Positions 55,449 through 64,000 of a stretch of 64,000 nt of DNA are shown here, one piece after another. Origin of the DNA: Mytilinidion resinicola (taxonomy: Eukaryota; Ascomycota; Dothideomycetes; Mytilinidiales; Mytilinidiaceae). The notes below the pieces were generated by a model, which was not told the DNA's origin, ran no database searches, and worked only from the letters and a program-made list of their open reading frames with translations. The stretch lies in contig NW_022985440.1 in assembly GCF_010093595.1 (NCBI RefSeq), positions 1,550,325-1,614,324 of the forward strand, in the 5' to 3' direction. The position numbers and the translations under genes were made by a program. Positions within the stretch are counted from its first letter, which is position 1, and every line of letters begins with the position of its first letter.

Positions 55449-58154
55449 TCACACCAAGACTACAGTTTCCCAGCTCGGCTTCGCCTTGACCCAATCTTTA
55501 ATGCGGACGTGTCCAATGCCCACCCTCCGCGATGTCCCATCATCATTCCTCCGCAAAACGAGCACGTTGATCCTGAAAAAACTCCGCATTCTCTTTATAG
55601 AATTGGGGGTGTCCGCATGGAGCCGCTGAACGATGGGAGCTTCACACACCGTGATCGCCACAACCTGTGCACAGATAGGCCCTTCTGTCGTGGCGTCATC
55701 TGAGTCTTCGGGGTGGTCTAGTTCAGTGACCGGCTCCTGGGCTACTCGGTTCCGGTGCCCCAGCTCCCCCAACTTGTTAGAGAGGAGCAGCGTGGGGACA
55801 GAGGACTTGTTTGAGGCTTTGAACTTGATGGTACTTCCACCTTTCCGGGGCTTGTTTTTCTGAGACTCGGGCGGAGGAGGGTCCTCGTACTCTAGGAGGA
55901 AGTCTGCTACTAGCGCGGCGAAGATAAGGCTGTGTGGATGGCTCTTTGCCACTGATACTCGGCTCTCGTCGAGCTGCTTAGGGCGCCGTTCGAGAAGCTT
56001 TACGAGTGGTTTGTCGTGAGACTCCTTGAGGGATCCGGGCTCGATGATGCTAGTGCTTCCAATAGGCACCAGATTATTCTCAGAGTCTACGATGTGCAAC
56101 TCAGAAATGCCGTATTGGAGGTAGCGGTGCGCGTGCCCACGACTGCGTTCCATACCTAGGGGTTTACTCAGATATACAACAGACAAGTCCATATTCTCAA
56201 ACCAGTGATATCGAGACCCAAGTGAGCCCGCCCATGACCACGACGGGAATCCCGTAACTTCCCCTGATTGTGGCTGTTGTTCGTTGGGATTGATATACCA
56301 GGCCAGGGCCGAGTGAAAGTATTTCTCCGGTAGTCCATGTAAGAAAGTGGTGTTGAAAGCGCTGGAACAAGCTTCTGAAATCCCAGCAAAAGCATTCAGC
56401 ATGTCTGATTTCTGCGAAAGTTCGCGGCGCGTGTACGACTCGACGTACTCGCAGTACTGGGTAAACTCATCCTGTCCTGACACGCCATAGCGTCTGTCAA
56501 CAGGAACAAAAAGATTCCTAATTCCTTTTGGGTACCGATGGCTTTCCAATTCGAGAGGTTTCTGTTGTGCATCCGGCTTGGGGAAATCGCCGTTTTGTTC
56601 ATCGCAAACGGCCTGGCGACACTGGAAATAGACCGAGTCCTGTCCAAAGTACAGGCATCGGCGAGACAAGATGCGTTCCTGGTACGTCCAGCCCCTTGTA
56701 TTCCATTTAGTAGCCAGGAGCTCATTTGGCAGCGACGACTGTGTTTCATGCATTTGAGGCAAGTATGCCCGGCGAGAGAAGACCCATTCCTGTCGGCGGC
56801 GGTTCGCAGTACCAAAGAGGCCCGAGGCGCCAGACGTTGCTGCCAATGCAATGATTGTCAGCGAAGCATTAGAGTAGATCTTGTCCATAGAAGTAATCTG
56901 GGCCAGCTTCGTCTCGTTGGTGTCCTGTACAATACACAGGGCATCTACCCACAGGTAGTTGATACCTAGCTCCTTACACACTGACATTGCATCCAAAATC
57001 GTTTCTGGCAAATCATGTCCAAGGAAAGATCCTTCCGTTTCGAACACACTCTGATTTGACTTTACAAGTGCGAGCTTGGCGCCGCTTTCTCCCCAGACGT
57101 AGCTCAGCGCTGCGTACTGCTCAGTCGAAGGAGCGAGCACTACACACATTTTCTCGAGGTCAATGAGCCGGAACTCTCTTTCAGCGTCCTCTCTCAGCGG
57201 GGTATGAGCGGTGCCGCAGAGGGTTTGATGGTGATGTTCCTTGCAGGTCTGAACCCAATTTCGGACTAGTCCAAAATCAACCGTTGAGTCTTGCCATGGA
57301 GCAACTTTGACCAGATTACACCCATTCTTCGAGTATGTCAGCTTCGTTTGAAAACTGCACCCCCCCTGGTTCGCCGTCACCCTAAGGATGCACTTTAAGT
57401 GGACAGATTCCTCAGCAACAGTCCATGGAGCACCATCAAGCCAAAACGGACCTTGCACTTTGATCTCATCGATCTTGGAACCGTCGATATTGTAGGCCTT
57501 ATACATGTCGGTAAAACGAGCGTGCAGGTAGGTGCAGAATAGACATCCAGGCCGCTCTTGGAGCGTCGCAAGATCGATTCGCACAGTGTCTTGTCTACGG
57601 TAGAGCGGGACACCTCTACACCAGAGAAGATGTACCGGGTCTGCCCATCGCTGGCAACTATCGCATAGTCGTGGGTCCTTGGGAGCCGGTAACAGAAAAC
57701 AGTTGCAGTCTCTCGGGAATGGTGGAAAGTGGCCTTCTTTCTCCAGCGCGGCTGTCAAATTCTCTCTGTACCATTGAATGGCGTCCTTCTCCCGCTTCTT
57801 CGCCTTGCTCGTTGTATTCCGCCATCTCCTACAAAGCGGAAACGGATCTTCGTATTGGCCAGGGATAAGACGCATATCAATGATCTGCGGTCGACCTGGA
57901 TCTCTGTAGGAGAGGTATCGACCGCAATCGTCTTGTTCGAGCCACGACGCATCCGTCCGCATGCTTCCTGAAACGATTTCGAGAATGCGGTTCGAGGCGC
58001 GTGTACGGGTGATGCCGATCTTGTCAAGAGCCTTGAACCATTGTTTAGCGTCTTTGGACAACGGCACGATCCTCGATCGGACCAGTGTGTCTTTTGATGA
58101 AGATGTAACTTCGCTGGGCGAGGCAGCGCTCGTAGGGTGCAAAATGTCAGCCAT
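55449..58154 (-). CDS. HET-domain (heterokaryon incompatibility) protein 3
   Basis: Single exon, 901 residues, ATG at 58154 (MADILHPTSAASPSE). The HET domain lies near residues 345-500: AALSYVWGESGAKLA, ELGINYLWVDALCIVQDTNE, SMDKIYSNASLTIIALAA and KWNTRGWTYQERILSRRCLY. The N-terminal 340 residues include Cys-rich segments (CNCFLLPAPKDPRLCDSCQR and CLFCTYLHARF). The C-terminal part contains GFPSWSWAGSLGSR, a usual post-HET motif. Predicted to take part in non-self recognition and cell death. No lesion seen, unlike HET copy 2. Confidence 0.9.
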   Translation of the reverse strand: MADILHPTSAASPSEVTSSSKDTLVRSRIVPLSKDAKQWFKALDKIGITRTRASNRILEIVSGSMRTDASWLEQDDCGRYLSYRDPGRPQIIDMRLIPGQYEDPFPLCRRWRNTTSKAKKREKDAIQWYRENLTAALEKEGHFPPFPRDCNCFLLPAPKDPRLCDSCQRWADPVHLLWCRGVPLYRRQDTVRIDLATLQERPGCLFCTYLHARFTDMYKAYNIDGSKIDEIKVQGPFWLDGAPWTVAEESVHLKCILRVTANQGGCSFQTKLTYSKNGCNLVKVAPWQDSTVDFGLVRNWVQTCKEHHHQTLCGTAHTPLREDAEREFRLIDLEKMCVVLAPSTEQYAALSYVWGESGAKLALVKSNQSVFETEGSFLGHDLPETILDAMSVCKELGINYLWVDALCIVQDTNETKLAQITSMDKIYSNASLTIIALAATSGASGLFGTANRRRQEWVFSRRAYLPQMHETQSSLPNELLATKWNTRGWTYQERILSRRCLYFGQDSVYFQCRQAVCDEQNGDFPKPDAQQKPLELESHRYPKGIRNLFVPVDRRYGVSGQDEFTQYCEYVESYTRRELSQKSDMLNAFAGISEACSSAFNTTFLHGLPEKYFHSALAWYINPNEQQPQSGEVTGFPSWSWAGSLGSRYHWFENMDLSVVYLSKPLGMERSRGHAHRYLQYGISELHIVDSENNLVPIGSTSIIEPGSLKESHDKPLVKLLERRPKQLDESRVSVAKSHPHSLIFAALVADFLLEYEDPPPPESQKNKPRKGGSTIKFKASNKSSVPTLLLSNKLGELGHRNRVAQEPVTELDHPEDSDDATTEGPICAQVVAITVCEAPIVQRLHADTPNSIKRMRSFFRINVLVLRRNDDGTSRRVGIGHVRIKDWVKAKPSWETVVLV

Positions 58155-59752
58155 GTTGGTTATGGGGAACTCCGAATAGGAGTCCCGGGATTTTCGGTAG
58201 TTTTAATGCCTTGCACCCCGCGTAATTCCCCCCCAACGCGAATATTGATACCTCGTATTCATTCCATATGGAGCTAGAATGCCTCCTAAAATGCTCGGAT
58301 GCACATTGAGGAGATAAGGGGTGCAAGTTCCTTCTGAAGCTCCCCTCCTCTTCCGCCTAAACCGCCTATAATCAAAATCGAGGAACGCGAGACGCGCACG
58401 GATAGCAGGATAACCAACCGGTCGATGCTTACATGGAATGCCGACGCGATGTCTTGAACTGTCGACAAATAACGAGTCACTCGTCCATCCTAGGCATTAA
58501 CGTTGATGTGCTTAACAGCCAGTTCATCAACGAGGATGAAGGATTTGACAAAACTATCGATGGCAGGCCGGAGGATTTTCTGGTAACCATTAAGCCATGG
58601 GACTCGATAGGAGATTTATCTATAATTGTCCGTAGCCTTCCTGGTGGACGAAAGCTTGCTTGAAGAACAAGAGCGGCCGAGGTGCCTCGAGGGCTCTTGG
58701 CAGAATTGTCTTCGGTCGAGATGTCAGCTTCGCATTCGCATCTGACGTTGACGGTTGCTGGGTAGAGGGGATCGAGATGCGAGACTGTGAAAGACGGCAG
58801 GTCCGCCGAGAGACATGTGATGTCGATCAAGACGCTCGAACTTGCTACCTGGATTTAGACGGCCCTTTTGGGACTCTAATGCGTGACAAAAAAAGCTGGA
58901 TCGTGTTCATGTGCCGTGTACCTTGCACGACGCCCCTTACTAGCAGCCTGTCCCAAGAATAAAGTGCTCGCCATTGCTGGGACAAACATGGTAAAGTTAG
59001 GTCACTCGTTTTGTTCGGCGGCTAAGTTACACGACCGTGCGTAGAACAGGGGATTTTACATACAAAAACCCTTGTGTTGCGCACGGTGGTGCCGAGTCCG
59101 TACGATACAAGGGGGGAGAGTGTACACCGTTTCATAGGCGTTTTGGCTAAGGCTCAGCCACCTCAGATGACGTTTTCGGCGCTCCGCAGAGAGCTGTTTG
59201 GTTCAACGTCAGTGCGGCATTGGGTCAAGACCCCGACGACTTTTGGGCCATGGCCCAGCACAGTGCCATACGAAATCACAGCAAACGCCTATGCCTGAAG
59301 GTTTGTTGCCTATCTAATTAGGGTAGCGCCACGATTTCATGGACAATTAGTCCACGAAATACACCCCAGTCCCACACTATTCTGCGCAGACTAAGTAATT
59401 GGCTAGATAATATCCACCTAATACTTACTACACTATCTGTATAAAGCCCGGTCGCAGAGGGTTAGTTGTAACAGCGGGCTACTCTCGGGACCGAATGCTT
59501 CGGAAGGTTGCGAGTGTTCAGTTAAGGCTGGTGAGGACAGATGTTCGTAATCTTCTAACACAAATATGTAATATCATTCCTTACACCTCGAGGCACCCCT
59601 CTGCCCTTGTTTGAGACCAGTGTAAGGCTCACTGACATTCTTTAATTATTTGAGTCCAACTACCTGTCCAAGGGGTATCAAGCTGACTATCGCCCATCAG
59701 GCGGCTTCATGTTATAAAAGCCTCATATCTCTCATCAATATCATTGATCCTG
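58155..59752. other. Intergenic, no gene supported
   Basis: About 1.6 kb. A minus frame of 117 codons at 58477-58830 is open but has no recognised domain and stops in all directions around it. It may be remnant coding sequence. Confidence 0.35.
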
Positions 59753-62125
59753 TCACCTCACCTCCTTCCTCTGAGGCGCCCAACTCTTCAACCAACCCCT
59801 CGCTTTGTCCAAATCCCCGCCCTCCGCCTCAAGCGCAGCTAGACACCACTCCATGCCAAACCCGCCCTTCCCTTCTACGCCCTTCTCCGCCGCCAACATC
59901 TCCGCTAACAGCCTCCTCCTCTGACTCGCTTCATCAACGCAGAAATGCAATGGCGTGGCATAGTCCCCTCCCGCCATCCCCCCTAGATATGGCTTAATCA
60001 AAGGCAGCGCGTCTTTCGTTCCGACTGCCTTCCCATCACCATCACCTATATTCGCCCGGCCGGTGCGGCAGAAGGGGTTCCTACACCACTTCTTACCGCA
60101 GCCTGTGAGGAGCTGTGCGAGATAACGGCGCTCCACCCGCCTCCGCAGTGCTTTTCCTTCTGGATCGTAGAGACTGACATATAATGGGCCGAAACAAACA
60201 CTACAGAGACCAATATCGTTGCCGGGGCCCTGACCCATTCGGGTGCCGGCGCGGGTGTCACCGTTCTTCCCTACGCCATCCTGTGTGCGACCGCAGTTGA
60301 TGTTGCGACAGAGGCGAGGTGCGGGTCGGGAGAGACGCTCGAAATCGTGGTGTTTGAGGTGAGTTGGCATGTCTCGTAGACGGACGATGGCGTTGCAGAG
60401 ATGGCATTCTGTTGTGCGGGCGCCGTCGGCAAGCTCATGAGGAGTGAGACCTGAAAGCAGTAGTTCCGGGGTCGGGTTGAGTGGATCACCTTCTTGGGGT
60501 ACTTGGAGATGGCAGAAGCGGCAGAGTATGAGTTTGCCCGGGCATGTCGTGGTGCGGTGTTGAGCGAGAGTTGGGATTGAGGGAAATTCTAAGGAGCAGG
60601 ATGGGCAGGTCTGCGGCGTGTGGAAGGTGGCGTCGTGTTTGGCGTGACTGAGAGGCGTATTGCCGTAGTAGGTGTCGTGAGAGCAGTGCCAGTGGTTCTC
60701 GAATTCTGCGGAGCGTTTTTGAAAGACTGTTCCACAGCCTTGTGGGCATAGTATGTTGTTCCGTAGACAGAAATTCTCGTGCAGGAAAAGGGTACGCTGT
60801 GGTACCCATTGGTTGCAATTTTTGCATTGGACTTCGTCCGAACTGTGTGCGGGTTCGGACTGTGAGGTGCTATTTATTGTAGATTGGTCTGTTGGATCGA
60901 AGGGGGCCGCGCGGATGTGATAACGCCTTGGTGTGGGATTCGGGTCTTCTTGCTGTTCATTTGTGTATGATCGAACTGATATCCACACAGCCTCAGCGTC
61001 TTCCAACTCGACATTCGTAGGCTGTAGCTTTATACGCTTCGGGTATCTGCTCGAGACTTCTGCAAAGACGTAATCGTCTTCTCTTGGTCGAACGCGCTGT
61101 TGGGCAGAGAAAGGGCTGACGAAAAGGTCGATCTCCTCGTCATCTTCCACACCGCTGATCTCAATCTCTAGACCTTGAGATCGATCCCATGAGGAAATAT
61201 CATAGTCCACGTATTCGCCATCTAGAACCTGGCCGTCTTGCCCTTTGAGTAGTTGTAATTTTCCGCCAGCAGAGCTCCCCTCTGTTGTGCCTGGTGCTCG
61301 GTGAGCCTTTGCCGCTATTTTCTTCAGCGTTTCCCGCGCTTGTTCTTCATTTAGCGCCTCAATATCAACCTCTAGGTCCGTGTCTACCACGCATATTCCG
61401 TCGCCCTCGGGTTTGAAACCATCGACCAAGAAGCGGAACTCCTCATTTTTGCCACCAAGACCTCTGCCCCCTTGCACTACTAGGACCTCGCCGTTTGTGA
61501 GTGTTGTGAAGTTCTGGCGCATGTGCTGTTCCAAAAGCGACTTCCAGTCTTCTGGGTCGTATCCCGCTTCTAGGGGCCGTAGCTTGACGTATGTTCCTTT
61601 CGGTAATTGTTTGGCATGAATGGTGAGCTTCGGCAGGCTTGTACCATTCACGGCAAGTTCTTCCACGCCATTTACCATCACGTCGTCGTGGTCCCGCTTT
61701 ATGCCATCGTCTTTCTCCGTGACACCGGTACCCTCGGAGTCCAACCCAAGCGTTTCCCGCAAGAACTTGCTTAGCACCACCTCGCCCTCCTCTGCCGAGA
61801 ACTCCCGAATACCGGCATATACCACACGCCCATTCTCCGGATTTACTAGCCGGAAGGTAAGAGGATGTGGAAGCTGCTGCTGCCTGTCTTGGAACTGGGC
61901 GCGTGCTTGTCGTTCAGCGGCGTATGTGTATGGATTGTAGGGATCGAAGGCGGTCGTATGAGTGACGGAGGACTCGGTTGTAATAACGGGCGCGGCGGCG
62001 AGGAGCTGCTCGAGCGCAGAGGGTGGGAGGAGTATTTTGTCGCCCGATAGGGTGGTTGTCCGCGACTTGGGCGTGACGGCGAACTGAGCGGACCAGGCGA
62101 GCGATGTGGGGTCTGGTGAGGACAT
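59753..62125 (-). CDS. UFD1-domain protein with C-terminal zinc fingers
   Basis: Single exon, 790 residues, ATG at 62125. Residues 15-240 are UFD1-like: SGDKILLPPSALEQLL, HPLTFRLVNPENGRVVYAGI, KLTIHAKQLPKGTYVKLRPL, and FTTLTNGEVLVV. This double-psi beta-barrel fold binds ubiquitin and Cdc48/p97. Residues 430-600 carry TRAF/C2H2-type Cys-His clusters (CKNCNQWVPQRTLFLHENFC, CPQGCGTVF, CPSCSLEFPSIPTLAQH, CHLCNAIVRLRDMPTHLKHH). A C-terminal Cys-rich region follows (GCGKKWCRNPFCRTG). It is much longer than canonical Ufd1 (about 350 residues) and belongs to the fungal UFD1-plus-zinc-finger proteins, likely in ubiquitin-dependent quality control. No lesions. Confidence 0.88.
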   Translation of the reverse strand: MSSPDPTSLAWSAQFAVTPKSRTTTLSGDKILLPPSALEQLLAAAPVITTESSVTHTTAFDPYNPYTYAAERQARAQFQDRQQQLPHPLTFRLVNPENGRVVYAGIREFSAEEGEVVLSKFLRETLGLDSEGTGVTEKDDGIKRDHDDVMVNGVEELAVNGTSLPKLTIHAKQLPKGTYVKLRPLEAGYDPEDWKSLLEQHMRQNFTTLTNGEVLVVQGGRGLGGKNEEFRFLVDGFKPEGDGICVVDTDLEVDIEALNEEQARETLKKIAAKAHRAPGTTEGSSAGGKLQLLKGQDGQVLDGEYVDYDISSWDRSQGLEIEISGVEDDEEIDLFVSPFSAQQRVRPREDDYVFAEVSSRYPKRIKLQPTNVELEDAEAVWISVRSYTNEQQEDPNPTPRRYHIRAAPFDPTDQSTINSTSQSEPAHSSDEVQCKNCNQWVPQRTLFLHENFCLRNNILCPQGCGTVFQKRSAEFENHWHCSHDTYYGNTPLSHAKHDATFHTPQTCPSCSLEFPSIPTLAQHRTTTCPGKLILCRFCHLQVPQEGDPLNPTPELLLSGLTPHELADGARTTECHLCNAIVRLRDMPTHLKHHDFERLSRPAPRLCRNINCGRTQDGVGKNGDTRAGTRMGQGPGNDIGLCSVCFGPLYVSLYDPEGKALRRRVERRYLAQLLTGCGKKWCRNPFCRTGRANIGDGDGKAVGTKDALPLIKPYLGGMAGGDYATPLHFCVDEASQRRRLLAEMLAAEKGVEGKGGFGMEWCLAALEAEGGDLDKARGWLKSWAPQRKEVR

Positions 62126-62888
62126 GTTGTAGCTCTATCGACAAACGGAAGAAAAGGGCATTACAGAACAGGAACGAGTGAAGACCAGAGAGGCGTGGAT
62201 ATATCGGAGGAGTGGTGAGAGAGGCGTGGTGTTGCTACCTAAGCGGCTCTTCTGGCAGCTTCGGCCACCATGTCATCGGCACGCCCCATTGGCGGGGCGG
62301 GCTTCAGGGTCTTTTCGAAGACCGAGCGTAACTGAAGTTGATTATTCTATATCGAACAATCTGTACGCTTGCGGGGACACCTCAGACGGCGGTACTTGGA
62401 TACAGAGACTCTGAGGCCGCATCTACAAGCCTCTGCCCTCCCCACCAGCTGCCAGCAGTGACAAAGAGCGTGCGCAAATCTCACGGGAAACTGCCACGAA
62501 GCGGCCCCACGCGGGACCCAAGATCTCGGCCTTCACGCCTTGCCCGGACCAGCAAGCCGGCGGAGGACCACGGTCACGGTGCTGGCGCTGCTCAGGTCGA
62601 CTCATCGAGCCTCACCCTTGCACAACTCCCCCATATTGGGCCATCGTCATCCAACAGAAAGCCGCAGCTGCCAACACTGCATTCACTCAACACCACCACT
62701 CAACACCACCCCGGAGCACCTTTCTTTTTGCGCATCACCAACCCCCGCTGGGGCCCCGCGCATCACCGCACGTGTCCGACTGGCGGTCAACCTCACTGAG
62801 CCTAAAACCCCGACAAGCCCGGCCCCGTGTGGCCTCGGTCGCCAGTGCTCTCGTATGACCTGTGGAGTGCCCCCCAGTGATGTCTGAA
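62126..62888. other. Divergent promoter region
   Basis: Between the UFD1-domain gene (minus) and the F-box gene (plus). No coding evidence. Confidence 0.4.
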
Positions 62889-64000
62889 ATGCCATCTTCT
62901 CTCCCTCTCAACGCCCCCATGGCCGCAACTACCACGCTGGTGGATCTGCTGTCCAACACCCTGGTCTTGCGCCAGACGGCGCCCTATCTGCCCGTGTCCG
63001 GGCTGCTTGCCCTAGCAGCCACCTCCAAGGCCTTCCGCCGCCTCGTGCAACAGTCTCCCGATGTCTTCCGCTATCTCGAGCTCTCCGACGTCAAGTCCAC
63101 CTGGCCCAACTACGTGCCGCTAGACTCTGGAGGGATAACCTGGCGCAACCAGCGCATGGATGAGTCCCTAACCGAAGACGAGTTCTACTCCGGCCCGATC
63201 CGCGGCGTCTTCTCCCACCTCCAGCGGGCCAACTTCCTCAGGAACGTGCATACACTGGTGCTGGACGGGCTATCCGTACCTGCAGATCTCGTGCAGGAGA
63301 TTATTGCGGAGGATCGGTTCAATGTCCGCATTCTCTCGATTAGAGAGGTTGTGAACCTGAACGAACGGAAGCTTATGGACGTCTTGAAGTATGCCGTCCG
63401 CCCCACCAGACCGGAGGGTACCCCGAAGCTCAAGGGTCTGTACGTCTTCGGAACCCGAAAGATGGACCACGACCTGGGAGATCACTCCCCGAAGAAAAAG
63501 AAACCCCCACCTGGCGCCGAGTGGAACCACCGTTCAGCGGATGCCCTCAACGCCTCCCTTGCCCGAACCAAAGATAAATGGTACCAAAGCCATGGCAGTA
63601 TGATCCATAGGCGCGTTCCCCACGAATGGGGCCCTACGCTCCAGGCTTGCGAGGGCATCATCTTCTTTGACGCTGTTCTCTGTCGAGGACCTCGTCACGA
63701 TGCTTCAAAGGCCTACATCCAGGCAGGACAAAGTAGCGGCGAGCCGCACCCCTTTGGATACCTTCCCCCGGCCATTGCCACCGTCGCCTTGGGCCCAACA
63801 GGATGCGCTAGCTGCCACTCGACTCCGGAAGGACCAGCAGTATTCGGCCAGTCCCCAGCGTCCCATCTCCCCCTTTTGGGCCCTCCACCTCGACAGTCAG
63901 CATCTATACGTGCAGCCCAGGAACCCATCACAACGGATGGCTCTGGACCACCGCCTCTGGTTGTCCGCTGTGTAGACTGTCTCAAAGGGCGCTGGTGTGA
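62889..64000 (+). CDS. F-box protein, 3' end outside the window
   Basis: Frame open from ATG 62889 (MPSSLPLNAPMAATTTLVDL) to the last base, 370 codons without a stop. Residues 33-60 (LPVSGLLALAATSKAFRRLV) are an F-box, followed by leucine-spaced segments (FLRNVHTLVLDGLSVPADLV, LKGLYVFGTRKM) of a degenerate leucine-rich region. Near the window end a Cys motif (CASC ... CVDC) may form a zinc site. Probably an SCF substrate adaptor. GC-rich codon use is like that of the UFD1-domain neighbour. Confidence 0.75.
   Translation, partial: MPSSLPLNAPMAATTTLVDLLSNTLVLRQTAPYLPVSGLLALAATSKAFRRLVQQSPDVFRYLELSDVKSTWPNYVPLDSGGITWRNQRMDESLTEDEFYSGPIRGVFSHLQRANFLRNVHTLVLDGLSVPADLVQEIIAEDRFNVRILSIREVVNLNERKLMDVLKYAVRPTRPEGTPKLKGLYVFGTRKMDHDLGDHSPKKKKPPPGAEWNHRSADALNASLARTKDKWYQSHGSMIHRRVPHEWGPTLQACEGIIFFDAVLCRGPRHDASKAYIQAGQSSGEPHPFGYLPPAIATVALGPTGCASCHSTPEGPAVFGQSPASHLPLLGPPPRQSASIRAAQEPITTDGSGPPPLVVRCVDCLKGRWC

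Noticed and set aside
58477..58830. Minus-strand open frame of 117 codons upstream of HET gene 3
   Set aside because: No recognisable domain, no matching exons and stops on all sides; not enough to call a gene.
1..64000. tRNA or rRNA genes
   Set aside because: Read by eye for conserved T-loop and A/B-box patterns without a convincing cloverleaf; a covariance-model search would be needed to exclude them.

Overview
The window is nuclear DNA of a filamentous ascomycete (Pezizomycotina, most likely a Dothideomycete). Genes carry short GT-AG introns of about 50-90 nt. The gene families (NoxB, kapC-type bZIP, Zn(II)2Cys6 regulator, HET proteins, F-box-like proteins) are typical of these fungi. Decayed sequences carry C-to-T type nonsense codons that resemble repeat-induced point mutation (RIP). 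No bacterial, CRISPR, rRNA or convincing tRNA feature was seen.

Layout. 1-7 kb: VOC-domain protein with a long serine-rich tail (-), EMG1 (-), short-chain dehydrogenase (+). 7.5-10.2 kb: decayed gene (-) joining a fungal N-terminal helical domain, a J-domain-like segment without HPD and a PP1-like phosphatase without most catalytic residues. 12.1-14.1 kb: noxB (+), six exons. 15.6-27.3 kb: accessory block with an F-box-like protein, a 617-bp MITE, a lone methyltransferase, a 3.4-kb degenerate Mutator-like element, a HET gene and a second F-box-like gene broken by one stop codon. 27.7-37 kb: conserved block with cytochrome c heme lyase, kapC, pterin carbinolamine dehydratase and ERG25. 37.7-42.5 kb: broken HET gene that carries a 211-bp insertion and has lost its 3' end to a fragment of the F-box-like family, followed by a 976-bp MITE. 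42.6-47.7 kb: compact trio of MFS transporter, Zn(II)2Cys6 regulator and methyltransferase. 48-53 kb: four decayed copies of ordinary genes (unknown, HIT hydrolase, tyrosyl-tRNA synthetase, choline-kinase-like). 53.2-58.2 kb: two small hypothetical ORFs, a tandem repeat and an intact HET gene. 59.7-64 kb: UFD1-domain zinc-finger protein and an F-box protein that runs off the end.

The transporter, regulator and methyltransferase look like one regulon. Three CGG-N4-CCG half-site pairs lie between the transporter and the regulator and one lies upstream of the methyltransferase, which is the binding geometry of a Zn(II)2Cys6 dimer. A 432-bp foldback element has inserted between those sites and the regulator. 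The strongest novelty candidates are this regulon, the PP1/J-domain fusion, the HET/F-box chimera with its element insertion, and the cluster of decayed housekeeping copies.
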